From assembly GCA_946478775.1 (NCBI GenBank), contig CAMLDR010000031.1, forward strand, positions 1 to 29,642: 29,642 nucleotides of DNA, written 5' to 3'. Below, in pieces: positions 15,929-24,195 of the stretch. The notes beneath the pieces were generated by a model. That model was not told the origin of the DNA and did not search any database. It saw only the letters and a list, made by a program, of their open reading frames with translations. The position numbers and the translations under genes were made by a program. This stretch comes from an uncultured Flavobacteriales bacterium (GTDB taxonomy: Bacteria; Bacteroidota; Bacteroidia; Flavobacteriales; Crocinitomicaceae). Every line of letters begins with the position of its first letter. The first letter of the stretch is position 1.

Positions 15929-15956
15929 GTAGGCACGCGATGCATCACGTGCCTAC
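15929..15956. repeat. 28-bp palindrome in the ruvX-dapD promoter region (REP-like)
   Basis: Perfect 9-bp arms GTAGGCACG / CGTGCCTAC enclose GATGCATC, itself palindromic, with one C/A mismatch. The GTAG...CTAC ends resemble the foot of REP hairpins. It occupies the space just upstream of the -33 region of both divergent promoters. Confidence 0.7.
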
Positions 15957-15968
15957 TGATTTAATTTT

Positions 15969-15976
15969 TACTTTTG
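15969..15976 (+). promoter_or_regulatory. dapD -7 promoter box
   Basis: TACTTTTG, an exact TAnnTTTG, with a leader of about a dozen bases to the ATG at 15993. Confidence 0.5.
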
Positions 15977-15992
15977 TCGAAAAACAAAACAT

Positions 15993-16802
15993 ATGCGTTC
16001 CATTATAGAAGCTGCCTGGGAAAACCGGGCATTATTAGACCAGCCGGAAACCCGCCAGGCAATTGAACATGTTATTGAAGATATTGACAAAGGAAGACTG
16101 CGCGTTGCCGAACCTACAGACGATGGTTCCTGGCAGGTGAATGAATGGGTGAAAAAAGCGGTTGTGATGTATTTCCCTATCCGCAAAATGGAAACAATTG
16201 AAGTGGGCCCGTTTGAATTCCACGACAAAATGGCCTTGAAAAAAAATTATGCGGAACTGGGAGTTCGGGTTGTTCCGCATGCAATTGCAAGATACGGAGC
16301 ATTTGTTGCACCTGGAGTAATTATGATGCCTTCGTACATCAATATCGGGGCTTATGTGGATTCCGGGACCATGGTTGACACCTGGGCAACGGTTGGTTCC
16401 TGTGCTCAGATCGGGAAAAACGTGCATTTGAGCGGCGGTGTGGGAATTGGCGGTGTTTTGGAACCTTTGCAGGCCGCGCCGGTCATTATCGAAGACCATG
16501 CTTTCATCGGATCGCGCTGTATTGTAGTGGAAGGAGTTCGAGTGGGTAAAGAAGCCGTACTCGGAGCAAATGTTTGTTTGACGATGTCGACCAAGATTAT
16601 TGATGTAACAGGTCCTGAACCAATCGAATTAAAAGGTTATGTTCCGGAACGTTCGGTGGTGATCCCGGGATCTTATACCAAATCATTCCCTGCCGGAGAT
16701 TTCCAGGTGCCTTGCGCATTGATTATCGGAAAACGCAAAGCATCAACGGATTTGAAAACGTCATTGAATGATGCATTGAGAGAGCATAATGTAGCAGTAT
16801 AA
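15993..16802 (+). CDS. dapD: 2,3,4,5-tetrahydropyridine-2,6-dicarboxylate N-succinyltransferase
   Basis: This enzyme catalyses the succinyl-CoA-dependent step of the diaminopimelate pathway that feeds lysine and peptidoglycan synthesis, in the cytosol. The 269-aa length matches the family (E. coli 274). The N-terminal ~85 residues are helical (IIEAAWENRALLD). The middle carries the left-handed beta-helix hexapeptide repeats (from RYGAFVAPGVIMMPSYINIGAYVDSGTMVDTWATVGSCAQIG to EDHAFIGSRCIVVEGVRVGKEAVLGANV). It ends with the usual short strand domain. The start ATG is near a clear promoter box and no other start fits. The gene is divergent from ruvX and followed three bases after the stop by a heptamer tandem repeat. 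Confidence 0.97.
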   Translation: MRSIIEAAWENRALLDQPETRQAIEHVIEDIDKGRLRVAEPTDDGSWQVNEWVKKAVVMYFPIRKMETIEVGPFEFHDKMALKKNYAELGVRVVPHAIARYGAFVAPGVIMMPSYINIGAYVDSGTMVDTWATVGSCAQIGKNVHLSGGVGIGGVLEPLQAAPVIIEDHAFIGSRCIVVEGVRVGKEAVLGANVCLTMSTKIIDVTGPEPIELKGYVPERSVVIPGSYTKSFPAGDFQVPCALIIGKRKASTDLKTSLNDALREHNVAV

Positions 16803-16804
16803 TT

Positions 16805-16850
16805 AATTACGAATTACGAATTACGAATTACGAATTACGAATTACGAATT
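16805..16850 (+). repeat. AATTACG heptamer tandem repeat
   Basis: Six perfect copies of AATTACG (16805-16846) plus a partial seventh (AATT), starting three bases after the dapD stop. Simple tandem repeats of this kind can change length by slippage. It lies between the coding sequence and the terminator, so a length change would affect only the 3' untranslated part. Confidence 0.8.
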
Positions 16851-16860
16851 TACTTATATG

Positions 16861-16891
16861 AAAAAGGTCGCAAATTCTTTGCGACCTTTTT
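16861..16891. terminator. bidirectional terminator between dapD and the barrel gene
   Basis: A perfect 14-bp stem (AAAAAGGTCGCAAA / TTTGCGACCTTTTT) with a three-base loop has T-runs on both strands. It serves dapD on the plus strand and the convergent gene at 16897 on the minus strand. Confidence 0.9.
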
Positions 16892-16896
16892 GCTCA

Positions 16897-17841
16897 TTAT
16901 GGTTTTTCTTCCGTTTCCTTTGCCTTTTTTTCTTCTTCCAGTTTCCTTTTCTCTTCTTCGAACTTTTGCCTTTCCAGTTCTAATTTCTCCTGTTCCAGTT
17001 TCAGCTTTTCTTTCTCGAGTTTCAGGCGTTCTTCTTCCAGCTTCTGTTCCGGATTTTCTTCCGGCTTCGACTTGCCTGCTTTTTTCTCGAGTTCTTCCTG
17101 TTTGCGTTTTGCCTCTTCGGCTTTCTTTCTCAGGTTATCTCCTCCTTCCGGATTCAATTCATCCATCCCAGGTATTTTAGGCACTTTAAATCCAAATCGG
17201 GAAGAAACACCGGTAGAGATCAGCGGCCCCCCAATCCCAATTTCAAAGTTCATTCCTACAAACCTGGAAAAATAGTAACGGAATCCCCAACAGGTTCTCA
17301 TGGAGATCGGAAGTGTAGGAAATCCGTTCCAAAACCCGCTTTTATCTTCTGTCTTCACTCCGTTAACGAAGGTGCTTCTGTATTTGGCATTGCTTCCGAT
17401 ACCAATTCCTCCATACATATCCAATCGTTTCTTCTTTACCGGAAAATGGAAGTTGAAACGTGCCTGAATACGCACCCTGCTCATTTTACGTTCGTAAGAA
17501 TTGGTATAGGAAATACCGTCGACAATAGAATCCAATCTATCATAACTCACACTGCTTCCGCTGTAAATAGCATCCACGCCTATTCCAAACCAGTTGTTGA
17601 GGAAAAACTCGGTTCTCAAACCGGTTGGACCTGATCCACGACTGTCGATATTGGAAATGTTCTCATCGTCTTTTACTGCTCCGAGAATGGAACTTTTTAA
17701 ACCGGGGAATAAACTCGTGTAATTGGGGAAACCGTAGTACGGATCGTTCACCATATTCCATTTGGAATTTGCTTGTCCGGCAGTGTTAAACACCAGCATA
17801 AAGGACATAACACTTCCTGCAAGAGCAGCAGTTCTCTTCAT
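16897..17841 (-). CDS. outer-membrane beta-barrel protein with charged coiled-coil tail
   Basis: This 314-aa protein has a signal peptide (cleavage near residue 22, NTAGQ). Residues ~70-218 are an eight-strand-type barrel with alternating strands (GLRTEFFLNNWFGIGVDAIY, RVRIQARFNFHF, MRTCWGFRYYFSRFVGMNFEIGIG) ending in SSRFGF, the aromatic finish typical of an outer-membrane barrel. It then continues for ~95 residues with no membrane character: a linker and a Lys/Glu-rich helix of heptad-like repeats (about 235-312) that should form a coiled coil. Barrel C-termini face the periplasm, so the helix probably reaches toward peptidoglycan or a periplasmic partner. No specific family is known. Its 3' end faces dapD across a shared terminator. 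Confidence 0.8.
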   Translation of the reverse strand: MKRTAALAGSVMSFMLVFNTAGQANSKWNMVNDPYYGFPNYTSLFPGLKSSILGAVKDDENISNIDSRGSGPTGLRTEFFLNNWFGIGVDAIYSGSSVSYDRLDSIVDGISYTNSYERKMSRVRIQARFNFHFPVKKKRLDMYGGIGIGSNAKYRSTFVNGVKTEDKSGFWNGFPTLPISMRTCWGFRYYFSRFVGMNFEIGIGGPLISTGVSSRFGFKVPKIPGMDELNPEGGDNLRKKAEEAKRKQEELEKKAGKSKPEENPEQKLEEERLKLEKEKLKLEQEKLELERQKFEEEKRKLEEEKKAKETEEKP

Positions 17842-18092
17842 AAGTTGTAGCGTTTTTTGGTTTTATTTCTGCATAAAACAAAACCTTCCCTTTTTCAAGA
17901 GAAGGTTGGTCTACGCGTCTTAGTTTTCACGCAACGAAATTAAAATTTTAGTTTAATAGGCCTTCAATGATGTCAGTCAAAATTTGTGAAATGCACGTTT
18001 CATTGAGTACCTGACAAGTTTCATTATGCCTGCATATTTCCACGAAATTTCGCTACTTTAGCAATCAGATTCACCATTTAAATCCTTATATC

Positions 18093-18383
18093 ATGAAAAC
18101 AGTAATTATCACCCTGTTAGGCTTATCAGCAGTACTTGTTTCGTGCAAGAAGACGTATAACTGCGAATGCACAACCAACAAAACCTTTGGTTCTTACGAG
18201 GAAAATGGAGCGGTCTACGATTTTTATTATGAGGAAACAAATAGCAATACTACGATCAAAGATAAAAAAGAGGATGCTCAGGCTTCCTGTGCTAAAGGAA
18301 GTAAAACCTATTCTGAGCCGGGACCGTATGCTCAAAACGGACAAGATCCAACTTTGGTAGTGACAACTTGTGCCATTAAGTAG
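18093..18383 (+). CDS. small putative lipoprotein
   Basis: This 96-aa protein has a signal segment MKTVIITLLGLSAVLVSC with lipobox LVSC (Cys18). The mature part has four further cysteines (YNCECTT, ASCAKG, TTCAIK) that could form two disulfides, and a Tyr/Glu-rich central stretch. No family is recognised. Small cysteine-containing lipoproteins of this build are frequent in Flavobacteriales. A box TACTTTAG (18053 region), two bases from TAnnTTTG, lies about 30 bp before the ATG and could be the promoter. A strong bidirectional terminator follows at 18408-18443. The gene is convergent with the aconitase gene. Confidence 0.75.
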   Translation: MKTVIITLLGLSAVLVSCKKTYNCECTTNKTFGSYEENGAVYDFYYEETNSNTTIKDKKEDAQASCAKGSKTYSEPGPYAQNGQDPTLVVTTCAIK

Positions 18384-18407
18384 TTGTCTTATCGTTCGAT
18401 AAAAATA

Positions 18408-18443
18408 AAAAATCCCGGCCTGCAACTGCAAACCGGGATTTTT
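18408..18443. terminator. bidirectional terminator between the lipoprotein and aconitase genes
   Basis: An 11-bp stem AAAAATCCCGG / CCGGGATTTTT around a 14-base loop, with A/T runs on both sides. Confidence 0.88.
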
Positions 18444-18459
18444 AATTAAAAACTATTCC

Positions 18460-20733
18460 TTAATTATTCTGACTTTCCAATTTGATCAGGTTCAATGCAG
18501 ACCCTGCTTTAAACCAGTCAATTTGCTGTGCGTTATAAGTATGGTTCAGCAGGATATTTTCTATCGAACCATCTGCATGAACGATCTCTAATGTCAATGG
18601 TTTACCCGGAGCAAACTCAACCAAATCAATAAAGTTGAACGTATCGTCTTCTTTGATTTTTTCGTAATCTGATTCTGTTGCGAAAGTCAATCCCAGCATT
18701 CCTTGTTTCTTCAGGTTCGTTTCGTGGATCCTAGCAAAGGATTTTACGATCACCGCACGAACTCCCAAATGACGTGGTTCCATAGCCGCATGCTCGCGGG
18801 AAGAACCTTCTCCGTAATTGTGGTCTCCCACAACGATGGAAGGAATACCGGCATTTTTGTATGCACGGGCAACAGCAGGAACTTCACCCGGTGAACCTGT
18901 CAACTGATTAATCACTTCGTTTGCTTTTCCGTTAAATGCATTTTCAGCACCGATGAGCATATTATTGGAAATGTTATCCAGGTGACCCCGGTAACGAAGC
19001 CACGGGCCAGCCATTGAAATGTGGTCAGTGGTACATTTTCCGTACGCTTTGATCAGCAATTTAGCTCCCTGAATGTTTTGTCCGTCCCAAATAGGGAAAG
19101 ATTCCAATAACTGCAAACGGGTTGAATCCGGGTTTACAAGTACCTGAACATTCGAACCGTCTTCAGCAGGTGACTGGTATCCCGGATCTTCCACATCAAA
19201 TCCTTTGGTTGGAAGCTCATCTCCATGCGGAGGCAGCAGTTTTACCTGCTCTCCTTTGTCATTGGTCAAAGTATCCGTTAAAGGATTGAATCCTAGATCA
19301 CCGGATATTGCCAGAGCAGCAACCATTTCCGGAGATGTAACGAATGCGTGTGTATTCGGATTACCGTCTGCTCTTTTGGAGAAGTTGCGGTTGAATGAAT
19401 GGACAATCGTGTTTTTTTCCTGCTTATTAGCTCCTTCCCGGTCCCATTGGCCGATACACGGTCCGCAGGCATTGGTGAAGACTTTCGTTCCCATTTTCTC
19501 GAAGGTTGCAATGATCCCGTCACGTTCGATGGTATAACGAACCTGTTCGGATCCCGGATTAATCCCGAATTCTGCTTTCGGAGTGATTCCGTGTTTCACC
19601 GCCTGTTCCACAATGGATGCCGCACGCGACATATCTTCGTAAGAGGAGTTGGTACACGATCCGATTAGCCCCCACTCTACTTTCATGGGCCAGCCGTTTG
19701 CTTCCGCTTCTTCTCTCATTTTAGAAACCGGTGTTCCGCGGTCCGGAGTAAAAGGCCCGTTGATATGCGGCTCCAGGGTATCCAGGTCGATTTCGATTAC
19801 CTGATCAAAATAGGCTGCAGGATCTGAATACACTTCCTTATCTCCGGTCAAATGTTCTGCAATCTTATCTGCTTCAGCCACGACTTCCGCTCTGCCGGTA
19901 GCATTTAAGTAACGGCGCATCGCATCATCGTAACCAAAGGTGGAAGTCGTAGCACCGATTTCCGCACCCATGTTACAAATCGTTCCTTTTCCGGTAGCGG
20001 AAAGTGAAATGGCCCCATCACCGAAATATTCGACAACAGCTCCCGTTCCACCTTTCACCGTGAGAATTTGAGCCACTTTCAGGATCACGTCTTTTGCAGA
20101 AGTCCAGCCGTTTAGTCTTCCGGTTAATTTCACTCCAATCAGTTTCGGGAATTTCAACTCCCAGGCCATTCCGGCCATGACGTCAACAGCATCAGCACCA
20201 CCAACCCCAATTGCGATCATTCCCAATCCACCGCCATTTACGGTGTGAGAATCGGTCCCGATCATCATTCCACCCGGAAAGGCGTAATTCTCCAGCATCA
20301 CCTGGTGAATAATCCCGGCTCCGGGTTTCCAGAAACCAATACCGTATTTATTAGAGATAGACGACAGGAAGTTGAAGACCTCGCTGCTCTCATTCAATGA
20401 GCGTTGTAAATCGGCATCTGCGCCTACTTTTGCCTGGATCAGGTGATCACAGTGCACGGTAGACGGAACGGCCACTTTCTTTTTCCCGGCCTGCATGAAT
20501 TGCAACAAGGCCATTTGTGCGGTTGCATCCTGCATGGTTACGCGGTCGGGCGCAAAATCCACATACGACTTTCCACGTTCGTGAACCTGGTTTGCATTGC
20601 CATCCCACAGGTGGGCATAAAGGATTTTTTCTGTTAAAGTAAGCGGTCGACCAACCACTTTTCTTGCAGCAGCTACGCGCTCAGGAAACGAAGCGTAGAC
20701 TTTTCGGATCATGTCTAAATCGAAAACAGCCAT
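18460..20733 (-). CDS. acnA: aconitate hydratase (mitochondrial-type)
   Basis: This enzyme interconverts citrate and isocitrate through cis-aconitate in the TCA cycle. From the ATG at 20731-20733 ([13 protein letters not shown]) the protein is 757 aa; an upstream in-frame ATG would add 11 residues unlike the family. The [4Fe-4S] ligands are Cys360 (GSCTNS), Cys423 and Cys426 (ACGPC). That is almost the same numbering as the mitochondrial enzyme (358, 421, 424), which places it in the mitochondrial/animal-type branch rather than AcnA of E. coli. The C-terminal swivel domain has the [22 protein letters not shown] active-site loop. It is the first of two aconitases in the window (the other at 26467); the symbol acnA is approximate. 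Confidence 0.95.
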   Translation of the reverse strand: MAVFDLDMIRKVYASFPERVAAARKVVGRPLTLTEKILYAHLWDGNANQVHERGKSYVDFAPDRVTMQDATAQMALLQFMQAGKKKVAVPSTVHCDHLIQAKVGADADLQRSLNESSEVFNFLSSISNKYGIGFWKPGAGIIHQVMLENYAFPGGMMIGTDSHTVNGGGLGMIAIGVGGADAVDVMAGMAWELKFPKLIGVKLTGRLNGWTSAKDVILKVAQILTVKGGTGAVVEYFGDGAISLSATGKGTICNMGAEIGATTSTFGYDDAMRRYLNATGRAEVVAEADKIAEHLTGDKEVYSDPAAYFDQVIEIDLDTLEPHINGPFTPDRGTPVSKMREEAEANGWPMKVEWGLIGSCTNSSYEDMSRAASIVEQAVKHGITPKAEFGINPGSEQVRYTIERDGIIATFEKMGTKVFTNACGPCIGQWDREGANKQEKNTIVHSFNRNFSKRADGNPNTHAFVTSPEMVAALAISGDLGFNPLTDTLTNDKGEQVKLLPPHGDELPTKGFDVEDPGYQSPAEDGSNVQVLVNPDSTRLQLLESFPIWDGQNIQGAKLLIKAYGKCTTDHISMAGPWLRYRGHLDNISNNMLIGAENAFNGKANEVINQLTGSPGEVPAVARAYKNAGIPSIVVGDHNYGEGSSREHAAMEPRHLGVRAVIVKSFARIHETNLKKQGMLGLTFATESDYEKIKEDDTFNFIDLVEFAPGKPLTLEIVHADGSIENILLNHTYNAQQIDWFKAGSALNLIKLESQNN

Positions 20734-21093
20734 TTCATAAATTTTGGTTCTGTTAAATTTAAGCATTTAAAAAATTAGATATTCTAAATATTCCTTATAA
20801 ACGCATAGATTTTCTCGATAATAGATGAACCGCAACGCTTATGCTGAAGCTTCAGCGGAGGCACAAAGAGAAGGAGGCTATAACAGACTTCCTACAGTAG
20901 CAGGTTTCATTCCTCAACCGCTACATTGTTTTCAGTCGCTATACCTTTCAGAGGGCAAAGGATGAAAATGTATGGGTTTTTCGATTGGCAGCAGACACCT
21001 AATTTCCATGATTTAACCATTTTGACTCTTATAGACGCTCGAGTATAAATAGCTTATAAACAGGAGTATTAAATGACACTAACAATGCAAAAT
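20734..21093. repeat. aconitase upstream region with palindromes and a 70-nt hairpin
   Basis: No gene is seen. A 14-bp perfect palindrome GCTGAAGCTTCAGC is at 20843-20856. At 20876-20945 an interrupted stem can form: GG/CC, TATA/TATA, GACT/AGTC, GTAGC/GCTAC and GGTT/AACC, with a nine-base loop. The inner part (20897-20924) is framed by GTAG and CTAC. This could be a mobile palindromic element or a structured transcript; a clear aconitase promoter box is not visible. Confidence 0.55.
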
Positions 21094-21156
21094 GCTAATT
21101 ATAGTCTGTGGTTTATTTTGCAGACTAAAATTAGCTTTATGCAGACTTTAATTAGC
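21094..21156 (+). promoter_or_regulatory. controller-protein operators before the R-M operon
   Basis: A 15-bp motif occurs three times: on the minus strand at 21094-21108 (CAGACTATAATTAGC read there), then directly at 21121-21135 (CAGACTAAAATTAGC) and 21142-21156 (CAGACTTTAATTAGC). The direct copies are 21 bp apart, two helical turns, and the last ends one base before the start codon. A weak -7-like TAGCTTTA (21132-21139) lies among them. The arrangement fits an upstream activation site plus a repression site over the transcript start. Confidence 0.7.
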
Positions 21157-21157
21157 A

Positions 21158-21400
21158 ATGATTTCTAAACACGACATACTAAATATATTCGGAGAAAACG
21201 TCAGAAAATACAGACGATTTCTTGACATATCCCAAGAGGAACTGGCACATCGTGCTGATCTTCACAGGACTTACATAGGCATGATTGAACGAGCTGAGAA
21301 GAATATAACACTTGTGAATATGGAAAAAATTGCCAACGCATTACAAGTAAATATTGAAGACCTTTTAACACCCAGCAATCATGGCAGTAAAACAAATTAA
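21158..21400 (+). CDS. R-M controller protein (XRE family helix-turn-helix)
   Basis: This 80-aa regulator has a single HTH spanning about residues 24-49 (ISQEELAHRADLHRTYIGMIERAEKN). It has the size and sequence of the C proteins that time expression in type II restriction-modification systems. Such proteins form dimers, activate their own operon at low level and repress at high level, so the methylase acts before the nuclease. Its gene lies directly before the endonuclease gene and overlaps it by 20 bases, a usual arrangement. Three copies of a 15-bp motif precede it, the last ending one base before the ATG. No Shine-Dalgarno is present, so translation may start near the 5' end. Confidence 0.88.
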   Translation: MISKHDILNIFGENVRKYRRFLDISQEELAHRADLHRTYIGMIERAEKNITLVNMEKIANALQVNIEDLLTPSNHGSKTN

Positions 21401-22289
21401 CCCTTACATTAGAATTGATGATGAGTATTTTACTCCTGAAAAAACTAATGACGTTTTTAAAGAAGTTGAATTTATTTATGAAACTAAACAATGGCAGGGT
21501 GCCTTACCAAAATTTCTTGAAAGACAGGGCCTTGATTTAACGGATGAAAAATTTAACGAACTATTAGAAGAAAATTATCAGTTACTTGAACCTGCAAACA
21601 CTCAACAATGGATTGTTGAAAGTGATGCACGCTGGAAAAATAAAGAAACTGAAACTTATAAAGTTTTAGCTGCTTTATATACTGGGGAATGGAAGTGTAG
21701 AACTTGTGGTATTGGTAGGATTAATGACCAACCACCTGCTAGAATAAAGGCTTTAAAGATAATGGGCTACGTTATTTGTTCTAGAAGAAAAAATTGTCCT
21801 ACTTGCGAAAAGAAAACAATGCATGACATTTTATTGATGTTACCCCCCATTGAAAGTCGCTTTGAACACGGAAACGAATTACGAAAACCGATGTCAGATA
21901 CTTTAAAAACCAGGATAAAAAAGCTCTTTGGTAATAGAGAGGTTTGTTTCAATATTATAAGAGGCGATATCGAACTTTTAATTGATCATAAATTCCCTTC
22001 TCAAAGATGGAACGTACCAGAAAGTGATAATCCGAACGATATGAGTGACGATCAAATCAGAAACAAATTTCAATTGCTCTCCAATCAAACCAATATGTGG
22101 AAATCTCGCTACTGTGATACCTGTGTGAAAACTGGCAAAAGAGGCGATTTTATGGGGCTGACTTGGTACTACATTGGAAATGAGAGTTGGCAAGGCACTA
22201 CACCTCATGATGAAAACGGGTGTAAAGGTTGTCCATGGTATGACTTAGACCTATGGAAAGCAAAAATTGCAGAGAAGGCAAATAGTTAG
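21381..22289 (+). CDS. type II restriction endonuclease, HNH type with zinc ribbons
   Basis: This 302-aa protein is assigned by content and position. Residues 198-241 hold an HNH nuclease pattern: ELLIDHKFP (Asp202-His203), then an Asn region at 235-238 (SNQTN) and Lys241. Two zinc-binding sets are visible: Cys106/Cys109 with Cys133/Cys139/Cys142, and CDTC (245-248) with CKGC (281-284). The N-terminal ~100 residues are probably involved in recognition. The start overlaps the controller gene by 20 bases, so the two are co-translated. The recognition sequence cannot be read from the protein, and I do not recognise a particular isoschizomer. The gene is A/T-richer than the housekeeping genes, in line with transfer. 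Confidence 0.8.
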   Translation: MAVKQINPYIRIDDEYFTPEKTNDVFKEVEFIYETKQWQGALPKFLERQGLDLTDEKFNELLEENYQLLEPANTQQWIVESDARWKNKETETYKVLAALYTGEWKCRTCGIGRINDQPPARIKALKIMGYVICSRRKNCPTCEKKTMHDILLMLPPIESRFEHGNELRKPMSDTLKTRIKKLFGNREVCFNIIRGDIELLIDHKFPSQRWNVPESDNPNDMSDDQIRNKFQLLSNQTNMWKSRYCDTCVKTGKRGDFMGLTWYYIGNESWQGTTPHDENGCKGCPWYDLDLWKAKIAEKANS

Positions 22290-22309
22290 TAAATACTAAT
22301 TATTTTTTC

Positions 22310-22341
22310 TTGCATACTATAATTATCAGTTAGTATCTTTG
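22310..22341 (+). promoter_or_regulatory. methyltransferase promoter with an internal controller site
   Basis: A -33 TTG (22310-22312) and a -7 TATCTTTG (22334-22341, exact TAnnTTTG) are 21 bases apart. Between them, 22313-22327 reads CATACTATAATTATC, which matches the operator motif found before the controller gene in 13 of 15 bases. A protein bound there would block the promoter. Confidence 0.65.
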
Positions 22342-22366
22342 TATTAGAGACAATTTGAAAAAGAAG

Positions 22367-23734
22367 ATGAGGCACAAATTAACTTTTGGCAGTGTATGTT
22401 CGGGAATTGAGGCTTCTCAATTAGCTTTTGCACCTTTTGGGCACGAGCAACTATGGAGTTCTGAAATTGCTGAATTTCCATCAAAGGTTTTACATCATCA
22501 TTATCCTAACATACTCAATTTAGGTGATATGACTGAACTTCCTGACTTAATTCTAAAAGGAAAGGTTCAAGCACCTGATTTATTTTGCGGTGGCACACCT
22601 TGCCAAGCATTTTCACTTGCAGGCTGGAAAAATGGTCTGGCAGACAAACGAGGACAACTTACAATTACATTTATAGAAATTGCAAATGCAATTGATACAA
22701 TTAGAGAAAAAGAAAAAAAAGACCGTTCAATAGTTCTATGGGAAAATGTTGAAGGGGTTCTTAATGACAAAACAAATGCTTTTGGAAATTTTATAGCGGG
22801 ACTTGCTGGGTTTGAAGATGAAATTAAAGTTAGTAAGTGGACAAAATCTGGCTATTTAGAGGGACCAAATAGAAATGTTGCGTGGCGTGTAATTGACGCA
22901 AAATATTTCGGTTTGGCTCAACAACGTAAACGACTTTATGTACTCGCAGGCGGTAAAGACTTTCGTCCCGACCAAGTACTTTTTGAATTTGACAATCAAA
23001 ATATTGTAAAAGCACTAAAAGCATCAAAACAAGATTATTCAAACCGAAACATATTTAATCTGTTTTCTGATGGTGTTCAAACTAATGAAATACTTGATAA
23101 AAAAGTATTCTATAAAGGCGATACAAAGTTTGAAATATTTAGAGAATATACAGATTGTCTTTATTCAGCTTATGGAACTAAATGGAATGGTAATGCGGCG
23201 GCATACAACGGTTCTTTATACATTGCACAGGACGACAGAATTAGAAGATTTACGCCATTAGAATGTGAACGACTAATGGGTTTCCCCGACAATTACACCT
23301 CCGTTAATGGAAATAGTGATACCAACCGTTTTCAAGCAATTGGGAACTCTTGGGCCGTGCCAGTTGTAAAATGGATTGGCAACCAAATTGACATTTTTTT
23401 AAAACAAAAAACCAACCAAGACGTCACTTGTTGGTATAAATCAACTAAAAAGACTCCTAATAATTTAGGCGCGGATCTGTATCTATTAGACAACGTTATT
23501 TTAATAAGTCAAAATTTATATTTAAACAGTTCGACCGTTCCAAACACCCCAATTGAAAGTACAATTGAAGACATTGTTCAAGTTGACGATGTACCTGAAA
23601 AATTTTATTTAAGTCCTCAAGCGTGTAGAGGGATTCTAAGACGTAAACAAGAGAGAGATTTAAAAATGAATTCCCAACTTGAAATTCTAATGACAACAAT
23701 TTGTCAACAAGAACAGATATTTCAAGAGGCATGA
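22367..23734 (+). CDS. DNA (cytosine-5-)-methyltransferase of the R-M system
   Basis: This enzyme transfers a methyl group to cytosine to protect the host from the partner nuclease. The 455-aa protein starts at ATG 22367; an in-frame TTG at 22355 would add four residues. Motif I is FGSVCSG (7-13), the catalytic PCQ contains Cys79 (GGTPCQAFS), ENV is at 126-128, QRK at 186-188, and the C-terminal blocks are TPLECERLMGFP (296-307) and GNSWAVP (326-332). The target recognition region is about 195-285. The last ~100 residues hold an extra FYLSPQACRGILRR block (413-426) also found in phage-type cytosine methylases. It has its own promoter downstream of the nuclease gene. No A/T-run terminator is seen after it. 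Confidence 0.94.
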   Translation: MRHKLTFGSVCSGIEASQLAFAPFGHEQLWSSEIAEFPSKVLHHHYPNILNLGDMTELPDLILKGKVQAPDLFCGGTPCQAFSLAGWKNGLADKRGQLTITFIEIANAIDTIREKEKKDRSIVLWENVEGVLNDKTNAFGNFIAGLAGFEDEIKVSKWTKSGYLEGPNRNVAWRVIDAKYFGLAQQRKRLYVLAGGKDFRPDQVLFEFDNQNIVKALKASKQDYSNRNIFNLFSDGVQTNEILDKKVFYKGDTKFEIFREYTDCLYSAYGTKWNGNAAAYNGSLYIAQDDRIRRFTPLECERLMGFPDNYTSVNGNSDTNRFQAIGNSWAVPVVKWIGNQIDIFLKQKTNQDVTCWYKSTKKTPNNLGADLYLLDNVILISQNLYLNSSTVPNTPIESTIEDIVQVDDVPEKFYLSPQACRGILRRKQERDLKMNSQLEILMTTICQQEQIFQEA

Positions 23735-24195
23735 TAAGAACACCAATATCTAACAATTGTTTAGTGTAACTTAGTTATCCCTCTTCAATTTTAGCACTGA
23801 AAATCATTGCTGTTCAAACAGGATAAAATTACTTTTTCTATTCCAGAGGAGTTATTATTGTTCGCATCAAATCATTTTTCGCCCATTCAAAGACACTGAA
23901 AAATTTAAAAATGACATACTAATCTTTTGTCATTGATTCGTTATTAAGCAAAAGTTTATTAAAACGAGGATTTGTATGGGAGAATTTCAAATCCATAGAA
24001 TACACAACACTTTATGTTTTTGAAGGTCTAGACAAATAAACACGACTCATTAACACTCTCATTTGTTTAACTCACAATTAATTAGGAAATTCGTTCTATG
24101 AACTCAATCAATACTTAGAAATTGATTCCGGAAAGTAATTTGACAAACTGATTAAAGGGCACGAAACAAAAAGAAGTAACACTAAAACAAACACT
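23735..24195. other. 461-bp region with coding remnants
   Basis: No intact gene is seen. At about 23930-24040 a short open frame reads IDSLLSKSLLKRGFVWEN and then ends with YVFEGLDK and a stop. At about 24082-24170 a second run, NSFYELNQYLEIDSGK-stop-FDKLIKGHETKRS, looks like protein-coding sequence broken by a stop. These may be the remains of a gene replaced during acquisition of the R-M island. The palindrome AACAATTGTT follows the methylase. No clear promoter box is identified for the gene at 24196. Confidence 0.35.

Noticed and set aside
16805..16850. Heptamer array as a CRISPR
   Set aside because: Units are seven bases with no spacers, so this is a plain tandem repeat.
16890..17180. 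Hydrophobic 96-codon frame on the plus strand
   Set aside because: Antisense reading of the Lys/Glu heptad tail, which gives Phe/Leu/Ser-rich nonsense.
21158..23734. R-M island as part of a prophage or integrative element
   Set aside because: The methylase C-terminal block is phage-like, but no integrase, structural phage gene or flanking att repeat is visible.
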